Shown here: piece after piece, positions 22,301-37,300 of the stretch
Layout: the number at the start of each line of letters is the position of its first letter
Position numbering within the stretch: the first letter of the stretch is position 1
Assembly (NCBI GenBank): GCA_023053575.1
Contig: JAKZAP010000021.1
Span: 13,640,212-13,704,211 of the forward strand
Length of the DNA: 64,000 bases
Direction of reading: 5' to 3'
Source of the DNA: Branchinecta lynchi
Taxonomy: Eukaryota > Arthropoda > Branchiopoda > Anostraca > Branchinectidae
Notes under the pieces: generated by a model
Databases searched by the model: none
Seen by the model: only the letters and a program-made list of their open reading frames with translations
What the model was told of the DNA's origin: nothing
Program-made: the position numbers and the translations under genes

Positions 22301-25300
22301 CGAAATCAACTCCGCACTTTTGTTTGAAGCCAAACTGGTATGGAGCAGTAACGAGCCACTGTTTCATATGGTCTGCTAAACATTTCTCAAGAATCTTCGA
22401 GAGAACCGTAGCCAACGCAATTGGTCGATAATTGTCAGAATTAGATGAATCTGTCGTTCTCGACTTGGGTACCGGCACCAGGTTCACTGTCATTAGTGAA
22501 TCAGGCAGGTAAGAATGCCTTAGGAAACCATTAAACAGCGCCGCTAAAATAAGGTATTTTTTACTCGAAGCGAACCTCAGATGCCTAGCCGAAATACCAT
22601 CGGCTCCCCCAGCTTTATCAATACCAATAGATAGGAGGTGACGCTCAACCTCAGCAGGAAAAATAGGCGGAAAATCAGACGGAGGCAAAAGGGGAAAACT
22701 AGAGCAATCACTAGGAACTGAATTAAAAAGTGTTTCAAACTTATTCGCCCAATGCTCAGAAATCTGCCTAGCGCCACTAACGGAATCTAACGTACTCACA
22801 CTTGCCTTTGACCCCGAGAAGTTTTGTCTCACATGGGTCCAAAAATCCTTCTGACCACCAAGGAGGGCTACAGCCATAGCTTCAGCTTTCGCAGCTAAAG
22901 CATTTGTTTTACACCATTTCAACTTCGATTTAAAAACAGAACGTGCCCATCTCATATTCTCATAAACAATACCAAACACTGGCCTACCGTTAGCAACCCA
23001 CGTCAAAAAAGCGGCTCTGGACGCAAGGTAAAATTTCTTCACTAAGGAGTTCCATCCAGTAACCTGGAATGGCCTGCTCTTGTGCTTTGTAGAGCTAGAA
23101 CTGGGAATGGCAGACACAGCTGTGGCAGTTAGAGTGAAACAAAAAGTAGCATACAATTTATCAAGCAACTCGCGGTGTTCTGCCGAGGAGCATTCAGGGT
23201 TACTGCAAAGGAGAGCTTCGGAGGACAGATCGAAATCGTCGAAGGCCACACCGGTCTTCGTAAAATATTCATGCAGATCCGCCTGTGAAGCACGGTTCCA
23301 GTGTACACTAGTCGTTGGCGCGGCGACATCACCGTTTGAGGTACTCGTACCTGGCTCAGAGCAATTCACGTTAAACACACAGGTAAGTGGGAGATGGTCA
23401 GGGCCAAACTCCGGCAGTGTGAGCATTTTGCTTGCAAGCGGACGGAGCGATTGGTTAACCACAATATGATCAAGCCATGAAGTTTTGCCTGCGTGGCTAT
23501 CACTCACATATGTAAACGAGTCAGCAGGGAGGAGATCAACGTCGGCAATTGTCAGGTCGTTCGAGGCACAGAATCTATTAAGCTCATTGAAGAAAATAGA
23601 CGGCACATTAGGGTCGGCGTTAGCGTTCCAGTCCCCAGCAATACATAGGTGATCAAAATCAACGGTATCGATCATAGCCTGCAGCAGAGCCAGGCAGTCC
23701 AAAAACTCGGCTTCATGATCCGAGTCGCAGACTGGCATGTACACGTTAATCACAAGTAGGCAAGAGTCCGATAGAGTGATGATCGCGGCACAGATCCTGT
23801 CGGACTCAGTTTCAATAACACGCACTGATTGATCGACGCTGTTTCTCCATAGGATAGCAGCACCACCGTAGGGGCGACCGATATGAAGAACAGTATCTTT
23901 CATAGGAGTGACACCTATGCCTCTAAACTGTGGGCTAAGATTGTTCAAGAGACACAGTTCAGATTCCAGTAGCCAAAGTTCTTGTAAAAGAATCAAATCA
24001 TGGGTCTGAAAGAGCGGAAGGAGGTCAAAAGCGTTAGATTTCAGCCCCCGACAATTATAGGACGCGGTTCTAATTACCATTGCTCACTTCACTAGTCCCA
24101 CCGACCTTAGCCTGTCGGTTGTCAAAGTAACGACGGACGAAGACACCAGCTGGCCAAAAAGACGGTTTCATGACCGTTTCATAGTATATGGCTGGAATAC
24201 CGATCCTGACAGAAACACTCTGCTGCTTACTAGACTTCGGCTCAATTTTGTCACAATGGATTGCATCCAACTTACACTTTAGTCTCTGCGCAAGAGCATT
24301 CCTCACCGCTAAAAGCTCAGTGGATGGATCTAGTCTCGAGACAAAAATCGATCGCGACTGACTATGCAAGTTTGACTTAACTCCTTTAAGCGTATTTTTG
24401 GTAACAGAACCGACAAACGCACTTGAGGGATTTGCACTCGGCCTACCGGTAGCGGTCTTGGGTAAACGGCTATTTTTCCGGGGACGGCGTGTGACATCTG
24501 CATAAGAAACAGGATTCACTCCCTCGACGCCCCCAGTGTCAACTGTGCGCACAGCTTCCAGTGGGGGTCTAACGGTCACAACCGCATCTTCACTATTAAT
24601 CACGGCCACTGCTGACACACTGGCACTGCCATCTCCCGTCTCAGACACGGAGCTCTCGTTGTCCCCCGCGTCGAAAAACAAAGTCATGTTAGATGCCGCT
24701 TTCGTCCGATTCAATGTTGAAATAGCATCATTGCGTGGGCGATCGAGATCGCCCAGAGCACTACCTACGTCATAGCGTGCCGGAGACCGAAATGAATTCA
24801 GCTCAGATCGGGTGAGTATGCACGACTTCATTTCGGCAAGTGAGTTTTGTAACTCGGTTAATTGGCTTTGCAGTGTTTCGTGGGATTTGAGAAGAGTAGC
24901 CAAGTCAAAATGTTCGAGACTCATGGGGGGGAGCATAGCAAGGTCCTCAGCCAGGAATTTAAAATTCCCACGATCACAGATCTGCAACAGGTAATACAGG
25001 TCGTCGAGTGCTAGGTACTTGCTGCGTCTCGTGGTCGACAGCCTATCAGCAGCTGTATTTCTTTCATCAGCCGACAAGGCTTCGACGAGCAAAGTTTTGG
25101 CCTTCAAGACACTATCAAGCGAGTAGAACTCATTACAAACTTTCAGGATCACATCCTTAGGGGAAGTGTCAATCTTATTTGTCAAAAAGCACAGTAGCTC
25201 AGAGACGATCGTTTTCGTCATGATAGCAGAAAGTTCTGAAAACGAGACTTACAATGCTAGAAGCCACAGTGGATTCAAATTCCAAAATCTAACACCATCT

Positions 25301-28300
25301 ATGCGACCGCTCACGGCGAACGCACAGAGAGAACTGTATATACTATATACTAAAGTATACTAAAGATAATTCTACACTAGTTTGGATATAACAAAGACTT
25401 GTCAAACATAACACAAGATATTCAAATATATATTACCTTAAAATTAGACCTTAAATTGCACTTGCTAGCAATAAGGATCTTGAATCCCGATGAGTCGCTT
25501 GCGGTTGATGATGGTGTACATTTATTTCCGGGTCACTGTTTCTGGGGCACTCCAGTACACTTTCCACGGTTGCGCACACCAGTCCTCGTCGAGACGCTTT
25601 TTGAACCCCTCAGGTGTTCTGCTAGTCGCAGCTGAATCAGACAGCCGTTCCACAAGGGAACAGCACGATTGCTGAAGAAGTGCTGGCGAACACGAGAGGA
25701 GCAGGATCTCGGAACAGCTTCCGGGAGTGGCGCCTAGTCCGTGAATTGCTGTCAGGAGCGAAGAGGGAAGGGAGACAATTAGAGTTGAGTAGTTTGAAGA
25801 CAAGTAGCGTGTCTCTCCTCTTCCGCCGGTAAGTTAGCGTTGGGAGTTTTAGTTTCTGCAGCCGCTGTTCATAAGGCAGTGTTTTGAGGCCACGAATGGA
25901 TTTTGTGGCTCGCCTCTTGACGCCTTCGACGAGCTTCTTGTCATGTTTGTAGAAGGGCTAGGCAAGGGCGTTACCGCTCTCCAATTTGGGTCTGACCAAG
26001 GTTTTGGATAGCTTCATCGTAACGACGGGTTTGTGAGATGTAATTGAGCGTTTGATCATCCCTAGAGTCCGATTGGAGTTTGCCACCACCTTTTTGGTGT
26101 AGGAATGAAACTTCAGTTGATCATCTACACTTACTCTGAGGTCTCGCTCTTCTGAGGTGGGTGGGATTGGAACTGGGGGGCCTGATCCGGGTCTTCTCAT
26201 GTGGTATTGTCGTTTTGGATTATTGTGTCCGAAGTGGAGTATACGGCATTTGTCAGGGTTGAACTCCAGTTTCCAGTCACTTGACCAATCAGCTAGAGTC
26301 TCCAGATCCTCTTGAAGGGTGTTTGTCAGCGGTTGGCAATTAGCTTAGAATCATCTGCGTATTGCGGTAAGTGGTTCTTTAGCAGCTGAAGGGCATCGTT
26401 GATGTAGATGTGGAAGAGAGTTGGTCCTAGAACTAGCCCTTGCGGTACTCCACTAAGTACTGCAACTTCTGATGATAGGACCTCCTCACCTCCCGTCCCA
26501 AAGACACGGACTCTTTGCTTACGTCCAGTCAGGAAGTTCTGCGCCCAATCTGCAACTTGTGGGTGAATAGAGCATGCATCAACCTTGACGCGCAACCTCC
26601 TGTGGTTAACCTTGTCAAACCCTTTTGCCTGGTCTAGTAGTACAACATCAACTGGTATGGCTTGCTCCAGAAAGTTAGTGACAATCTCATAAGACTCTAT
26701 TAAGTTAGTGTCTACAGACTTGCGAGAGATGAAGCCATGTTGGCTTTGGTGAATGATCTTGGTGCTGGGTGATTTCTTTGTTGACAATGCCTTCTATGAC
26801 TTTGGGAATAACAGAGGTCAAACTGATTGGGCGGTAATTCTCTGGTGAGTTTTTGTTTCCTTTCTTGTAAATGGGAGTGACAGTGGCCATTTTCCAACCC
26901 TCAGGTACAGATCCTTGGTCAAGTGACAGTTGGAATATTCTTGTTAAGATTGGTGCTAGGACAGAGCTGGTCTCTTTCACTCTTCTTGGATGTATCCCAT
27001 CAGGTCCTCTTGATTTATTGGGGTCTAAGGCAGAAAGCCGGTTCTCGACGTCTGATTCCGAAACAACAATTTTTTCAATGGGTGTGGTGATTGGGTATTT
27101 TGTCGTTTCAGGGAGGTCTTTGTCGTCTACATCGTTAGTGTAAACTGAGGCAAATTGCTGGTTTAGGGACTCTGCAATTTCCGGGGGGGGGGGGGGGGGG
27201 TTGTAGCGGTGGTACCATCACATCTTTGGAGGGGGAGAATACTTCGCCGGACTCAGAGATGATATGTGCCGCCAGAATTTCTTTGGGGTTTTTTTTTTCA
27301 GTCGCTAGGGATTCATCGTGCTTAGATATGCATTTGTTGACAGGCTTTTTGCAAATTTTCCTGGCATGTTTGTATGCTTCCAAGTTTTCGGGAGATGAAT
27401 TTTTTCGGGTACTTTGCCCATGCATGTTTTCTCTTTTTTATTGCTTGTTTAGTAGACGTGGACAGTTAAGGTAGAGTTTTAGTGTTCTTTATGAATCTTA
27501 CTGCGGTGTGTTTTTTTGGGGTTGCAGTACAAGATCCCGAAACAGTGTCCAGGCAGTGTCTACTGATTCAGCTGACATGACTGTTCTCCAATCTGCTGTG
27601 CCCAAGTCCTGTCGAATTTTTCTGTAATCCGTGAAGACTCTTTTGGTGTAACCACTTTCCTCTGTGATGTAGGTCATTCTGACCTCGATGCTGACATGGT
27701 CACTTGAGCCCATTGGTGGGAGGTAGTCAACTGAGACAAGTGAGTCAGGTTCATCTGTTATTATTAAATCAAGGCATGAGGGTATCTGTCCATCCCCGTG
27801 TCTGGTCGGCTGGTTAACTGCTTGATGGAGTAGATTCTCAATCAGACAGTGGAGGAATGGTTCAGATTCCTCGCTAATTTCTCGTATCGTCGATGATGGG
27901 TATCCGGAACCTCCGCACCAGGAGATGGATGGGAAGTTGAAGTCGCAGCCAGAAAAATATTTTTTCCTTTTTGTCTGATAATCTCATATACAATTAATGA
28001 TGCGAGTTGAAAAGGTTGACGAAAGCGGGAACAACACTTTTTAGGTAACGAGTCGTTGTATGTTTCGTTGTATGTTCTCTCCTCCTGTTAAGACTTGAGC
28101 CACTCCATGTCCGCCGGGAAAACTTAGTTTTACGTTTTGGCCGATCAATCCTTACCAGTGAAAAACACAGAGATATTCTGCCCAATCTAGCACCGGTGAC
28201 AGGACGGACACGGCATCAAAATCTCCTTGTGCCAGTTAAAGGTCGCACAAACCGGTATTCAAATTCCTTTGTACCATATTTCACTGAGAAGATTAACAAA

Positions 28301-31300
28301 AAACAAGTGAATTCTAAGTGATTTATTTTCTTTTATGCAATAATTGTATATATTCAAGTATTTTGTTCAATTATTAATAATAATAATAATTTATTTATCA
28401 CCCACTTTACAGAACAGAGGTTAAGTGGAGTAAATACAAAAAGAAAAACAACAAGAGAAAACAAGAAACAAAGTTAATCACATACAGAAAAAAGACGGAT
28501 AAGGCGATGAAAACACCCTAGCCTATAAGGCGCTTCACTGGCTAGCTTGGAACATAATTTTTCGAAAACACCAGTAATATCTGTCGCACAATACTTCTTT
28601 ATCAGTTTTGTATTCCGGTAAGAACGAGGCAGATATAGGAGAAATTTGCAGTACCGGTAATAATTTATGCGAATACGTTTTAGATCACCAGTCAACAGAA
28701 GTGGCCGAATACCAGTACAGAACAGTACAGAATGATCACAAAAATTTGAGTAAAGCCGAGTTAGCGCTCTTCTTCTATAGTGTCCACGATTTGCAACAAT
28801 CTTAGAGTAACCGAGCCTCAGCTTATCACTAATATCTTTTACAGCACGTGACCGGAGAGCATTCATAGAATCGCAGACTGTTATGCCAAGCCAACGAAAC
28901 GATTTAACACGGGGAATACTAAAACCACCGCAGTATAGTGATTCTGAACAACTATTACCGTTGAAGACAAGAAACTCGTATTTAAATGTATTTAAATGTA
29001 ATGGTCGACGTATTTAGTGCCATGTCGGCGCTACGAGTTGGATCAATAAACATATCTATCTGTCTATCTATTGGCTGCAATTTGGGTATTGGCTGGGCTA
29101 TCACTCGCTCAGGCCTTACTCTTGCTGCTGAAAAATCTTGGGAGAAGATATCACGTAGTGCTGGTGTATTCCAAGATTTTTGTTCCAAACACTAACGAAA
29201 GTTTTTCACGGCGCTCTAAAGGGTTTCTAAATTATAAGTATTAAGGATCTATATACGTTACTTTAGGTGACTTGGAAACTACAAGGAGGGCTCTGAACTG
29301 TATCCTGTCAAGTGAATCAGACTGTTCACGAGTAATTCCAAAGTGCCACATCGGCAAGAGTATTCCAGAAGTGGGAGTATGAAAGAAAGATAAACTCTTA
29401 GGAGATGCTTTGGTGGGACTCCGTAACGGGATAATACTTTGAGGGAACGGAGGGACATGTTACCTCTCATTAGCATAACTTCAACCTGTCTATCCTACTT
29501 CAGATCCGCCCTTATGTGAATTCCCAAGAGTTTAAGTTCCTTAACATGCTGAGAGTGAGCAATTGGAGGGGAAAAAACAGGGTTACTTTTTAAAAAGGAC
29601 ATTGTTAGAGCCACTGATTTCTCCATGTTAACAACCATTTGCTCAGCAGCGGCTTCAACACAAATATTATCCAACAATAATTGAGCACTGCTTGTTATAC
29701 CACTACGACATATCTCGTAGAAGTTTCATAAAAGAAGACACGAGGATGCGCGGTTTCAACAGATAACACTTCGGATGTTATCTGTTGTGTTTGAACACTG
29801 TATGCATGAAATGTTAAGCATAACAAGCGTCGTTAGGAAGAGCCAAGAAAGCATCTACTCACTTTATTCCTATCGTCATGATGTCGGAAAACTCAGTAGA
29901 TACTTTTTGGCGTTTTTCGGTTCTTCCTGGTGGTAATGCTTATTTTGCACAACATATTGAAACACAACAGATAACATCCGAAGTGTTTTCTGTTACGCGT
30001 TATCTCGTGTTATCTGTTACCCTAGGTTCACACAGAGCAAATCGCGGCGATGAAAGAGATTTTTCAATCGCAGCGATAGAACATTTTTATCGCCTGGATG
30101 TTCACACTGAATTTTCGTCCGCGACAAATTTGAAAAAAAAAAATCCCTTTTCACGCTTTTCATACAAAATGGGGTAGAACTGAACAGCAATAATTATTTT
30201 TTCTAAAAGTGAATCATCAAAAGGGTCGTCCATGTTGCTGTTGCGTGCATAAAATCGTACTGTCGCCCGATTAAAGTTGAATTTTGGTTGAATTTTCTCC
30301 AAGCTTTTGTTTGTTAATGTAGTTTATTTATTGTTATCAGATAATTACTATTGACCTGTCGATTTGATTGATATTGCTTGATAGTGTCTTAATTTGTATT
30401 GACATATCCAAAGCTATTTTTATGTATTTAAAGATATTACGGATTAAACCATCATTTCATCATTTCATTTCAACATTGAAAATCGCCTGACGAAGCAACA
30501 GAAATCGCCGATTTTGGTGACGAAAATCTCGGCGATGACCGATATCGCCTCAGTGTGAACCTAGGGTTATGAAAATTCTAACAGTGTAGAAAATGCACAT
30601 GGAAAATCGTGAGTTTTTGTTTTGGATAGTTAGTGGTGATTCTGGTTGAAAATGAGTTTGTTTTTGGTTGATTTTCTGGTTGGGCGTCCCAGACCGCGTA
30701 AGTCAAGCTCCTTTATTTCTTTCTTTCCCTTTTTTCCTTTGTTTTTGTCGAAGTTTTGTTTTTATTAATGTTTTGTTTTGAGGGTAATTAGTCCCTTACA
30801 GGTTCGCCTCTGGGCATTGAAGATTCCATTTTTTTTTAATAAACCCTTCGTTCATTCATTAAAAAAATCGTGCAAAGGTTAGTGCGGTGCTGATGGCCAG
30901 TTTAGAATGTAATGTGTGAATTTGGGCCTCCGTGTTGAGGCATTAATGACTGCAACTCGGAACTAGGTTGCATTTGCATTATAGGTACGATGGGTCCTTT
31001 AAAGGGTCAGTTGGAATAATTTTACCTTCTGTCTATAAATATTCCTTTTTTTCTTCTTTTTTTAATTGCCGCGTGCATCTTTTCGTTCTTCCTGTCCAAG
31101 ATGATTTGGCCAGGTGACTACGCTTCCTCTTTCCCTCGGTGACGCCAGCGGTCCTAACATCTAATATTTTAAATTATTTTAGTTTTTTTTCAGTGACCGA
31201 CCTATATATTTAGCGTCACCTACACTTTCCTCTATCTCTACATTTGATTTTTTAATATTCTTTCTTATTCCCTCTTTTAACCCTTATTTCTCATTTTACC

Positions 31301-34300
31301 ATTTTCAACACATCTTTAAAACCTTTTCTTTACCTTTTCCTTCCTTAATATCTCCTTTCCTTAAAATTTTCATTCGTTTAAAGCTTAATGTTTACAAAGA
31401 TACTATCGCTCGTTATTTTTTTGCAACCAAACCAACAAGGGAGTTAATAAGGGAGTAAATATTCCTTGAGGCCAAGCTGGCTTAGAAATATATATTCAAA
31501 TAATGTATACAATGGATACGTCAGCTACGATGCTTCATCAGCGATATTTCAGCCCGTAGAGTAGAGACCTTCTTTAAAATGCCCTTCTGTGTTCCAGGAG
31601 AAATCGTGGGAGAAGAGATGACAGATTTCGACGGCGAGAACGGTTCCAACAAAACGACAGTGGACACCTGCCCTACCAGAATGGGGGAAACGGAGTTAAT
31701 GTGCCAGAGTTCGATACCTCTGGAGGATATAGGACGGAAGAAAAGAAGATTGAAGATAGTGGGAGAAAGAAAACTGACATTACCACAAGTACCAAAATTG
31801 CTACCAAGAGGACAGCACTGGTCGTTAGCTCCACAACAAGAAGTGAGCCAGCGGCTACGGTTAAAGGTAGGTTTATCTCTGTTATTTCATTCTGAAGAAA
31901 GGCAAAGTTTGTTTGTTCTCCAAGGGTCGAAATTCTCCTAAGAAAAATATTGTCATCCCTTAATTTTAACTTCCAAGTTCCAAGCGATAAATTTTGTGTT
32001 ATTTGTACGAGTTAGTCTGCCATGTGATGTGAGTGAGGGAGTTGTGGGCATCACCAAATAAAACCCGACGACTAGTCCGTACCGTATTCAGACCAGTTCG
32101 ATTCAATTTATTTCTAAAACGTAAAGTGGACAAGCCAAATATTCGTTTGGTCGTAAAAAAAATATATATATACAATTTACAGTCAATAAACAAAGCTTTT
32201 TAGATATCGGTTTCGAGACACGTGAATAGGCTGTATGAGAGGTACAGCTTCTGCCACTGCTCTTGCGGGTCTTTCTCTATGTTGCTTAAAATCAGGGGGC
32301 AGTATGGATCAATGGGATGCACTGTTCAGCAACCCTGTACCAAAAGCAAGTGACAGCTTTTGTCGACGGCTAGCAAGGGACTCTAGGCCAAATTGTTCAA
32401 GGAGGACACAGTATGGGACTTTTGGCACTTTTGAAATTACCAACAATGCCCGAAGTTGAACTCTCTCAAGCATGTCTGACTGCTCCTACGTCAGACCATA
32501 ATGCCAAACGGGGGAAGAGTATCCTAAGCAGGACCGTATAAAAGATGTATAAACTCGCAAAAGGTGATCTGAAGGTATTACGTTTCGCGACAGCAGCTTC
32601 AGAGAGCTAACACCTGCATTAGCTCTTCGAAGCATCATTTACGTCTGTTTCTCCCACTTTAGATCAGCAGTAAGATACACCCCAAGCCGTTTAAATTCAG
32701 CTACACTGCTGGAAGCAGGAAGGGGGGGGGGGGGGCGAAACTGGGGGGGGGGGAGGGGTACTTTTGAGGAAAGAAAAAGTCAGTACAACAGACTTCTAGA
32801 CATTGACAGTTATCTTGTCTGCCGCAGCATCGTCATATATATCAGCCATGATTGTAGCCGAACTTGTATGCCAGTTGCGTAGTCGGCGACGCTACAAGCA
32901 TGACCGGATTGTGAAGCATGGAAAGCATAGGTCTTGGCGCTACTCCATAGTGTTATCTGGCTCTGGTGATAAGTTATCTTAGATACACCCTGTCATTACA
33001 GTATGAATTTTCCATTTTAGTTCGGGATAAGTTTGAGCGATTTAAGGATTCGGACGATAGCGACTCTTCGGAAGGGTCGGATGTTGCCTCTGATGAAGAC
33101 GAAAAAGAGAATCAGGAAGATACGACAGTCGACGTTCAAACGAATGAAGTAGACGACGACCTGGATGCCATTTCGTCTCATGATGAATTTGTCGAGGAAA
33201 TTGTGGAGGAAACAGAAGTTGTATCCCAGGACAGTGGTAAGAGTCCTTCGGTTTGTTTTATTTATTTATTTATTTATTTTATTCAGTAAAGGAGTAAGCC
33301 ATAAGGCTTGTCGCATAATACAAGAAACATAAACACACTTCAAGTGGCAAAAAAGTAGGTAAATACTAATACAACACAAAACAAATAACATCCGGATTCG
33401 ATAACTGTTTAAAACATATACATGTTTTCATAAAACGTGGTCCCAACTATAGCGGTCTTAAAAGCTGGCAAGTTTTGCATAGTGACCACTTCCTCTGGTA
33501 AATTATTCCAAAGCTTGGAAGCCCTGTTAACAAAACTACACATGATTGCATTGCATGTTGCATGATTTGTTTTTATTCTGGTCACAGACAATAATAATAA
33601 TAATATATTTTTGACACGCTACAAAGAAATCAAAGCAGAGTAGCAGAAAGAAACAAAACAAACACTTCTCAAAACAAAGAAGAACAAGAAACTAAAGCAA
33701 ACAAAAAAGGCCAATGTTGGCGGGCTGATACTTATAAGTTGATATGGTCAACTGGAAGATAATTGACCGCAGAAAGACGAAGCATGTTTTTAAATCTAAT
33801 CCATTTTAAGTTGTTTTTAATACAAATTTAAATAGTAAAAGAATGAGTCAGTTTGGCTGAGAATAGGTCCTGGGGCCATATTGCAAACATTTATACCTTA
33901 GCCTCGTTTTTGTTGCACGCTGCAGGTCCACTTCTCAGCCGCTTCCGAGGAAGAAGGCAGGGCTTCTCGAGAATCGCAAACTTGCTTAGCGACCAAGTCT
34001 TTGCTTCCCTGCAAGGAGCTGCTTCAACCAAGAAGAAGTCGTGCAGGCAGTTAATCGAGGAACGCATCTTGTGCAAAAGCAAAGAAGTGCTGCAACAGCG
34101 ATGCGGCAGTACTATTGCAACAAAAACGAGGCTCTTGTAAATTGGCTACAGGAAGAACGAACAAGTTTTAAACCTTTTAAGTTCAAGTTCTTTTTAATAT
34201 AAATCTAAATAAGAACACAAGGAGTCAATTTAGAAGCGGGTAAACCTGGTTGCCAAATTGCCAACATTATGCATTCATTCAATGAAAATCATCACACCAA

Positions 34301-37300
34301 GATAAAAACTATATTAATACTGACACCATCCCTACCGATCCGAACTTAATTTATGTTTACCACTGAGTTTGTCAGATTATTAACATGACAATTAGCTATT
34401 AGCAAAGACACCATAGTTTCGATGGATTGTCCAGTATAGCCATAAAACACTTTTAAAGCCTTAGTTTTCTAAGCTGCTTTTCTGATTCAGAAAATTTGCG
34501 GCATTGGTTCTAATTGTAACAAAGTTTCGCTTATATGCTGTGAAAGGGGGTTAGCTACACTGTTAAAAGCTTCTCCGTATAAAGATTAAAGTTAGCTGCA
34601 GTATTTGCTACTCAGATTCTTATCTCTATTCGGTATTAATCGTATCTCCGTAGAGGTAAGAATAATCTGAGTAGCAAATACTGCAGCTAACTTTAATCTT
34701 TATACGGACAAACTTTTTATAGTGTAGTCAAACACAAATCTTTAGTGTTTTTTTTAGCACAGTGGTCCAGTGTTAGGGTACCATACCCTGATGCAACGGG
34801 CAACAGCACAGCATGTTTGACGGTGCAAAATGGATGTCAGCTACTTTTTATTAGAGCTATATTAAATATACCTTCAGCCCAAGCTGACTGCGAATCATAT
34901 TTTATGGTGCAAAACGGATACGTCAGCGGAATTTTATTGTAGCTATATTTCGGCCCTTCTTGGCAAGGGTCCTTTTCAGGCTCAAAACTGCTCAAGTTGG
35001 TAAAAAGAACTAGTGGGAAACACAAAACTAAAGATTTTAGCCTAGCGTTAAATATTTAACTTAGTAAATTCCTTCGTGAGTCTTGACAAAAAGGTTGCTG
35101 TGATTTCATTTTGGACACGGCTGCTGTTTTTGCTGCTCGATTGGGTCGTCAGTCGGGTAGAGATTTTTCAGCATTTGGATTGAATTTCATTTTGTTGTAG
35201 AATAGAGCTTGGGGCCTGAATTTCCTTTTACTGATGATGCCTTTCCATGTTTCTGGTAGTGAGTATTCTCCTGTGTCTCGGTTGATCGCTGAACAATTTT
35301 TCATAATTTCAGCGGCTTCTCGTTTAGTTTGATGAAGTCCGGTGCATGTTGCAAGAATCTGGGCTTTTCCAAAATGTACAACGTGGGATGGGTTTTCGAA
35401 AACGTGTTCTGCCAGTGCTGATTTGAAGATGTAATTTGTACGGTGTCCATTGAAAAGGGCGTGGTCGATCTCCTGTTCATGTTCTGTGAGCCTCTTTTCG
35501 AAAGTCCTCTCTGTCTGGCCAGCCTAGCGCTTCTCGCAGGGTATCGAATAAATACCTCGTTGGTTTTGGTTTGGGACTTGATCTTTGCCGGTGTTTAGGT
35601 AGGACAGTAGAGTGTTCTGAGTCCGGTGAAACGCTTCGATGTTGTACTTTTTTAAGTTCCTGGACAGTTTTTCAGTGACTCCTTGAATGTACGGGAGGTA
35701 GACCCGGGCATTCTTCTCTTCTGGTTTGTCACTACTAGGAGTGCCAGTGTTGCTTTTCGGGGCCAGGTGGATCTTCAATCTTCTTTTGATGATTTTTTCG
35801 ACTAGTTGGATGGGGTACTTGTTGCCGTAAAGTACGTCTCGTATGTGGCTCAGTTCGGCGTCTAGGAGTGTTTCGTCGGAAATTTTGATGGCTCTGTCAA
35901 CCAATGAAATGACGACTGCGCGTTTCACGTTTTCTGATTGGTATGAATCGTAAGGCAGATACCTGCCGTTCTGGGTCAGTTTCATGTACACTGAGCAGAC
36001 GAAATCTGTTTTTCCTTGGTGATCATCACGTCTAGATATGGAAGTTTCGGGTCGTCATTCTCAAATTCGGTGGTGAACTGGATTCTCGGTCTGACTTTGT
36101 TTAGGGTGTCGACAAAAGCAACAATGTCTCTTTTTTACCCACCCAGGCTCTAAAACCATCGTCAAGGTAACGTTTGTAAAACCGGGGTCAGTAAGTAAAA
36201 TCTTGCAAAGTTTCAAGGTCGTCTCGGAATCTACATACTTCATCTACATGGAGATCTTCTACTGGCAACATTGGGGAGCAGCAACGGGGAGGTCTATTTC
36301 TCAAGGGCTGGCGGAATTAACCCTGATAAAAATCTAGCAAATTACCAATGGTTCCCCGGTTTTTACAAACGTTACGTTGACGATGGCTTTACAGCCCGGG
36401 AGGGTAAAAAAACCCAGATATTGTTGCCTTTGTCGACACCCTAAACCAAGTCCAACCGACAATCCAGTTCACCACCGAATTTGAGAATGACGACCAGAAA
36501 CTTCCATATCTAGATGTGATGATCGCCAACGTAGAAACAAATTTCGTCTGCTCAGTGTACAGGAAACCGACCCACAACAAAAGGTATCTGCCTTACGAGT
36601 CACACCAACCAGAAACGTGAAACGCGCAGTCGTCATTTCACTGGTCGACAGAGCCATCAAAATTTCCGACGAAACCCTCCCTAGACGCCGAACTGAGCCG
36701 CATCCGAGACGTACTTTATGGCAACAAGTACCCCATCCAACTAGTCGAAAAATCATCAAAAGAAGATTGAAGATCCATCTGGCCCCGAAAAACAACACTG
36801 GCACTCCTAGTAGTGACAAACCAGAAGAGAAGAACGCCCGTGTCTACCTCCCATACATTCAAGGAGTCATTAAAAAATTGTCCAGGAACTTAAAAAAGTA
36901 CAACATCGAAACATTTCACCGTACTCAAAACACTCTATTGTCCTACCTAAACACCGGCAAAGATCAAGTCCCAAACCAGAAACAACGAAGTATTTATTTG
37001 ATACCCTGCGACTGGGAGAAGCGCTATGTTGGCAAGACAGATAGGACTTTCGAAAAGAGGCTCACAGAACATGAACAGGAGATCGATCACGCCCTTTCCA
37101 ATGGATACCGTCCAAATTACATCTTCAAATTAGCACTGGAATACATTTTCGAAAACCCATCCCACGTTGTACATTTTGGAAAAGCCCAGCTTCTTGCAAC
37201 ATGCACCGTACTTCATCAAACTATAGAGAAGCCGTTGAAATTATGAAAAACCGTTCGGGATCAACAGAGACACAGGCGAATACTTACTACCAGAAACATG

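Larger units (their letters stand above)
21195..25400 (-). mobile_element. nearly full-length two-ORF LINE
   Basis: On the - strand: a 5'UTR from about 25400, ORF1 (25221-24070), overlapping ORF2 (24080-21282), then a 3'UTR with GGCCTCTGGCTGAAATAAAGG and a short (TAA/TTA)n tail at about 21200. It lies antisense within the second coding intron of the SR-type gene. Both ORFs are uninterrupted, so this is the youngest-looking autonomous element here. A matching 3' tail occurs on the + strand at 55200-55290. The 5' limit is uncertain. Confidence 0.8.

Noticed and set aside
23080..23469. 129-codon + strand ORF
   Set aside because: Antisense shadow of the LINE ORF2 endonuclease region.
31579..31941. 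120-codon ORF over exon 3
   Set aside because: Uses a frame incompatible with exons 2 and 4 and reads through acceptor and donor.
33853..34140. 95-codon + strand ORF as a small gene
   Set aside because: Coincides with a segment bounded by inverted repeats and shows no conserved motif, start context or neighbouring gene support.
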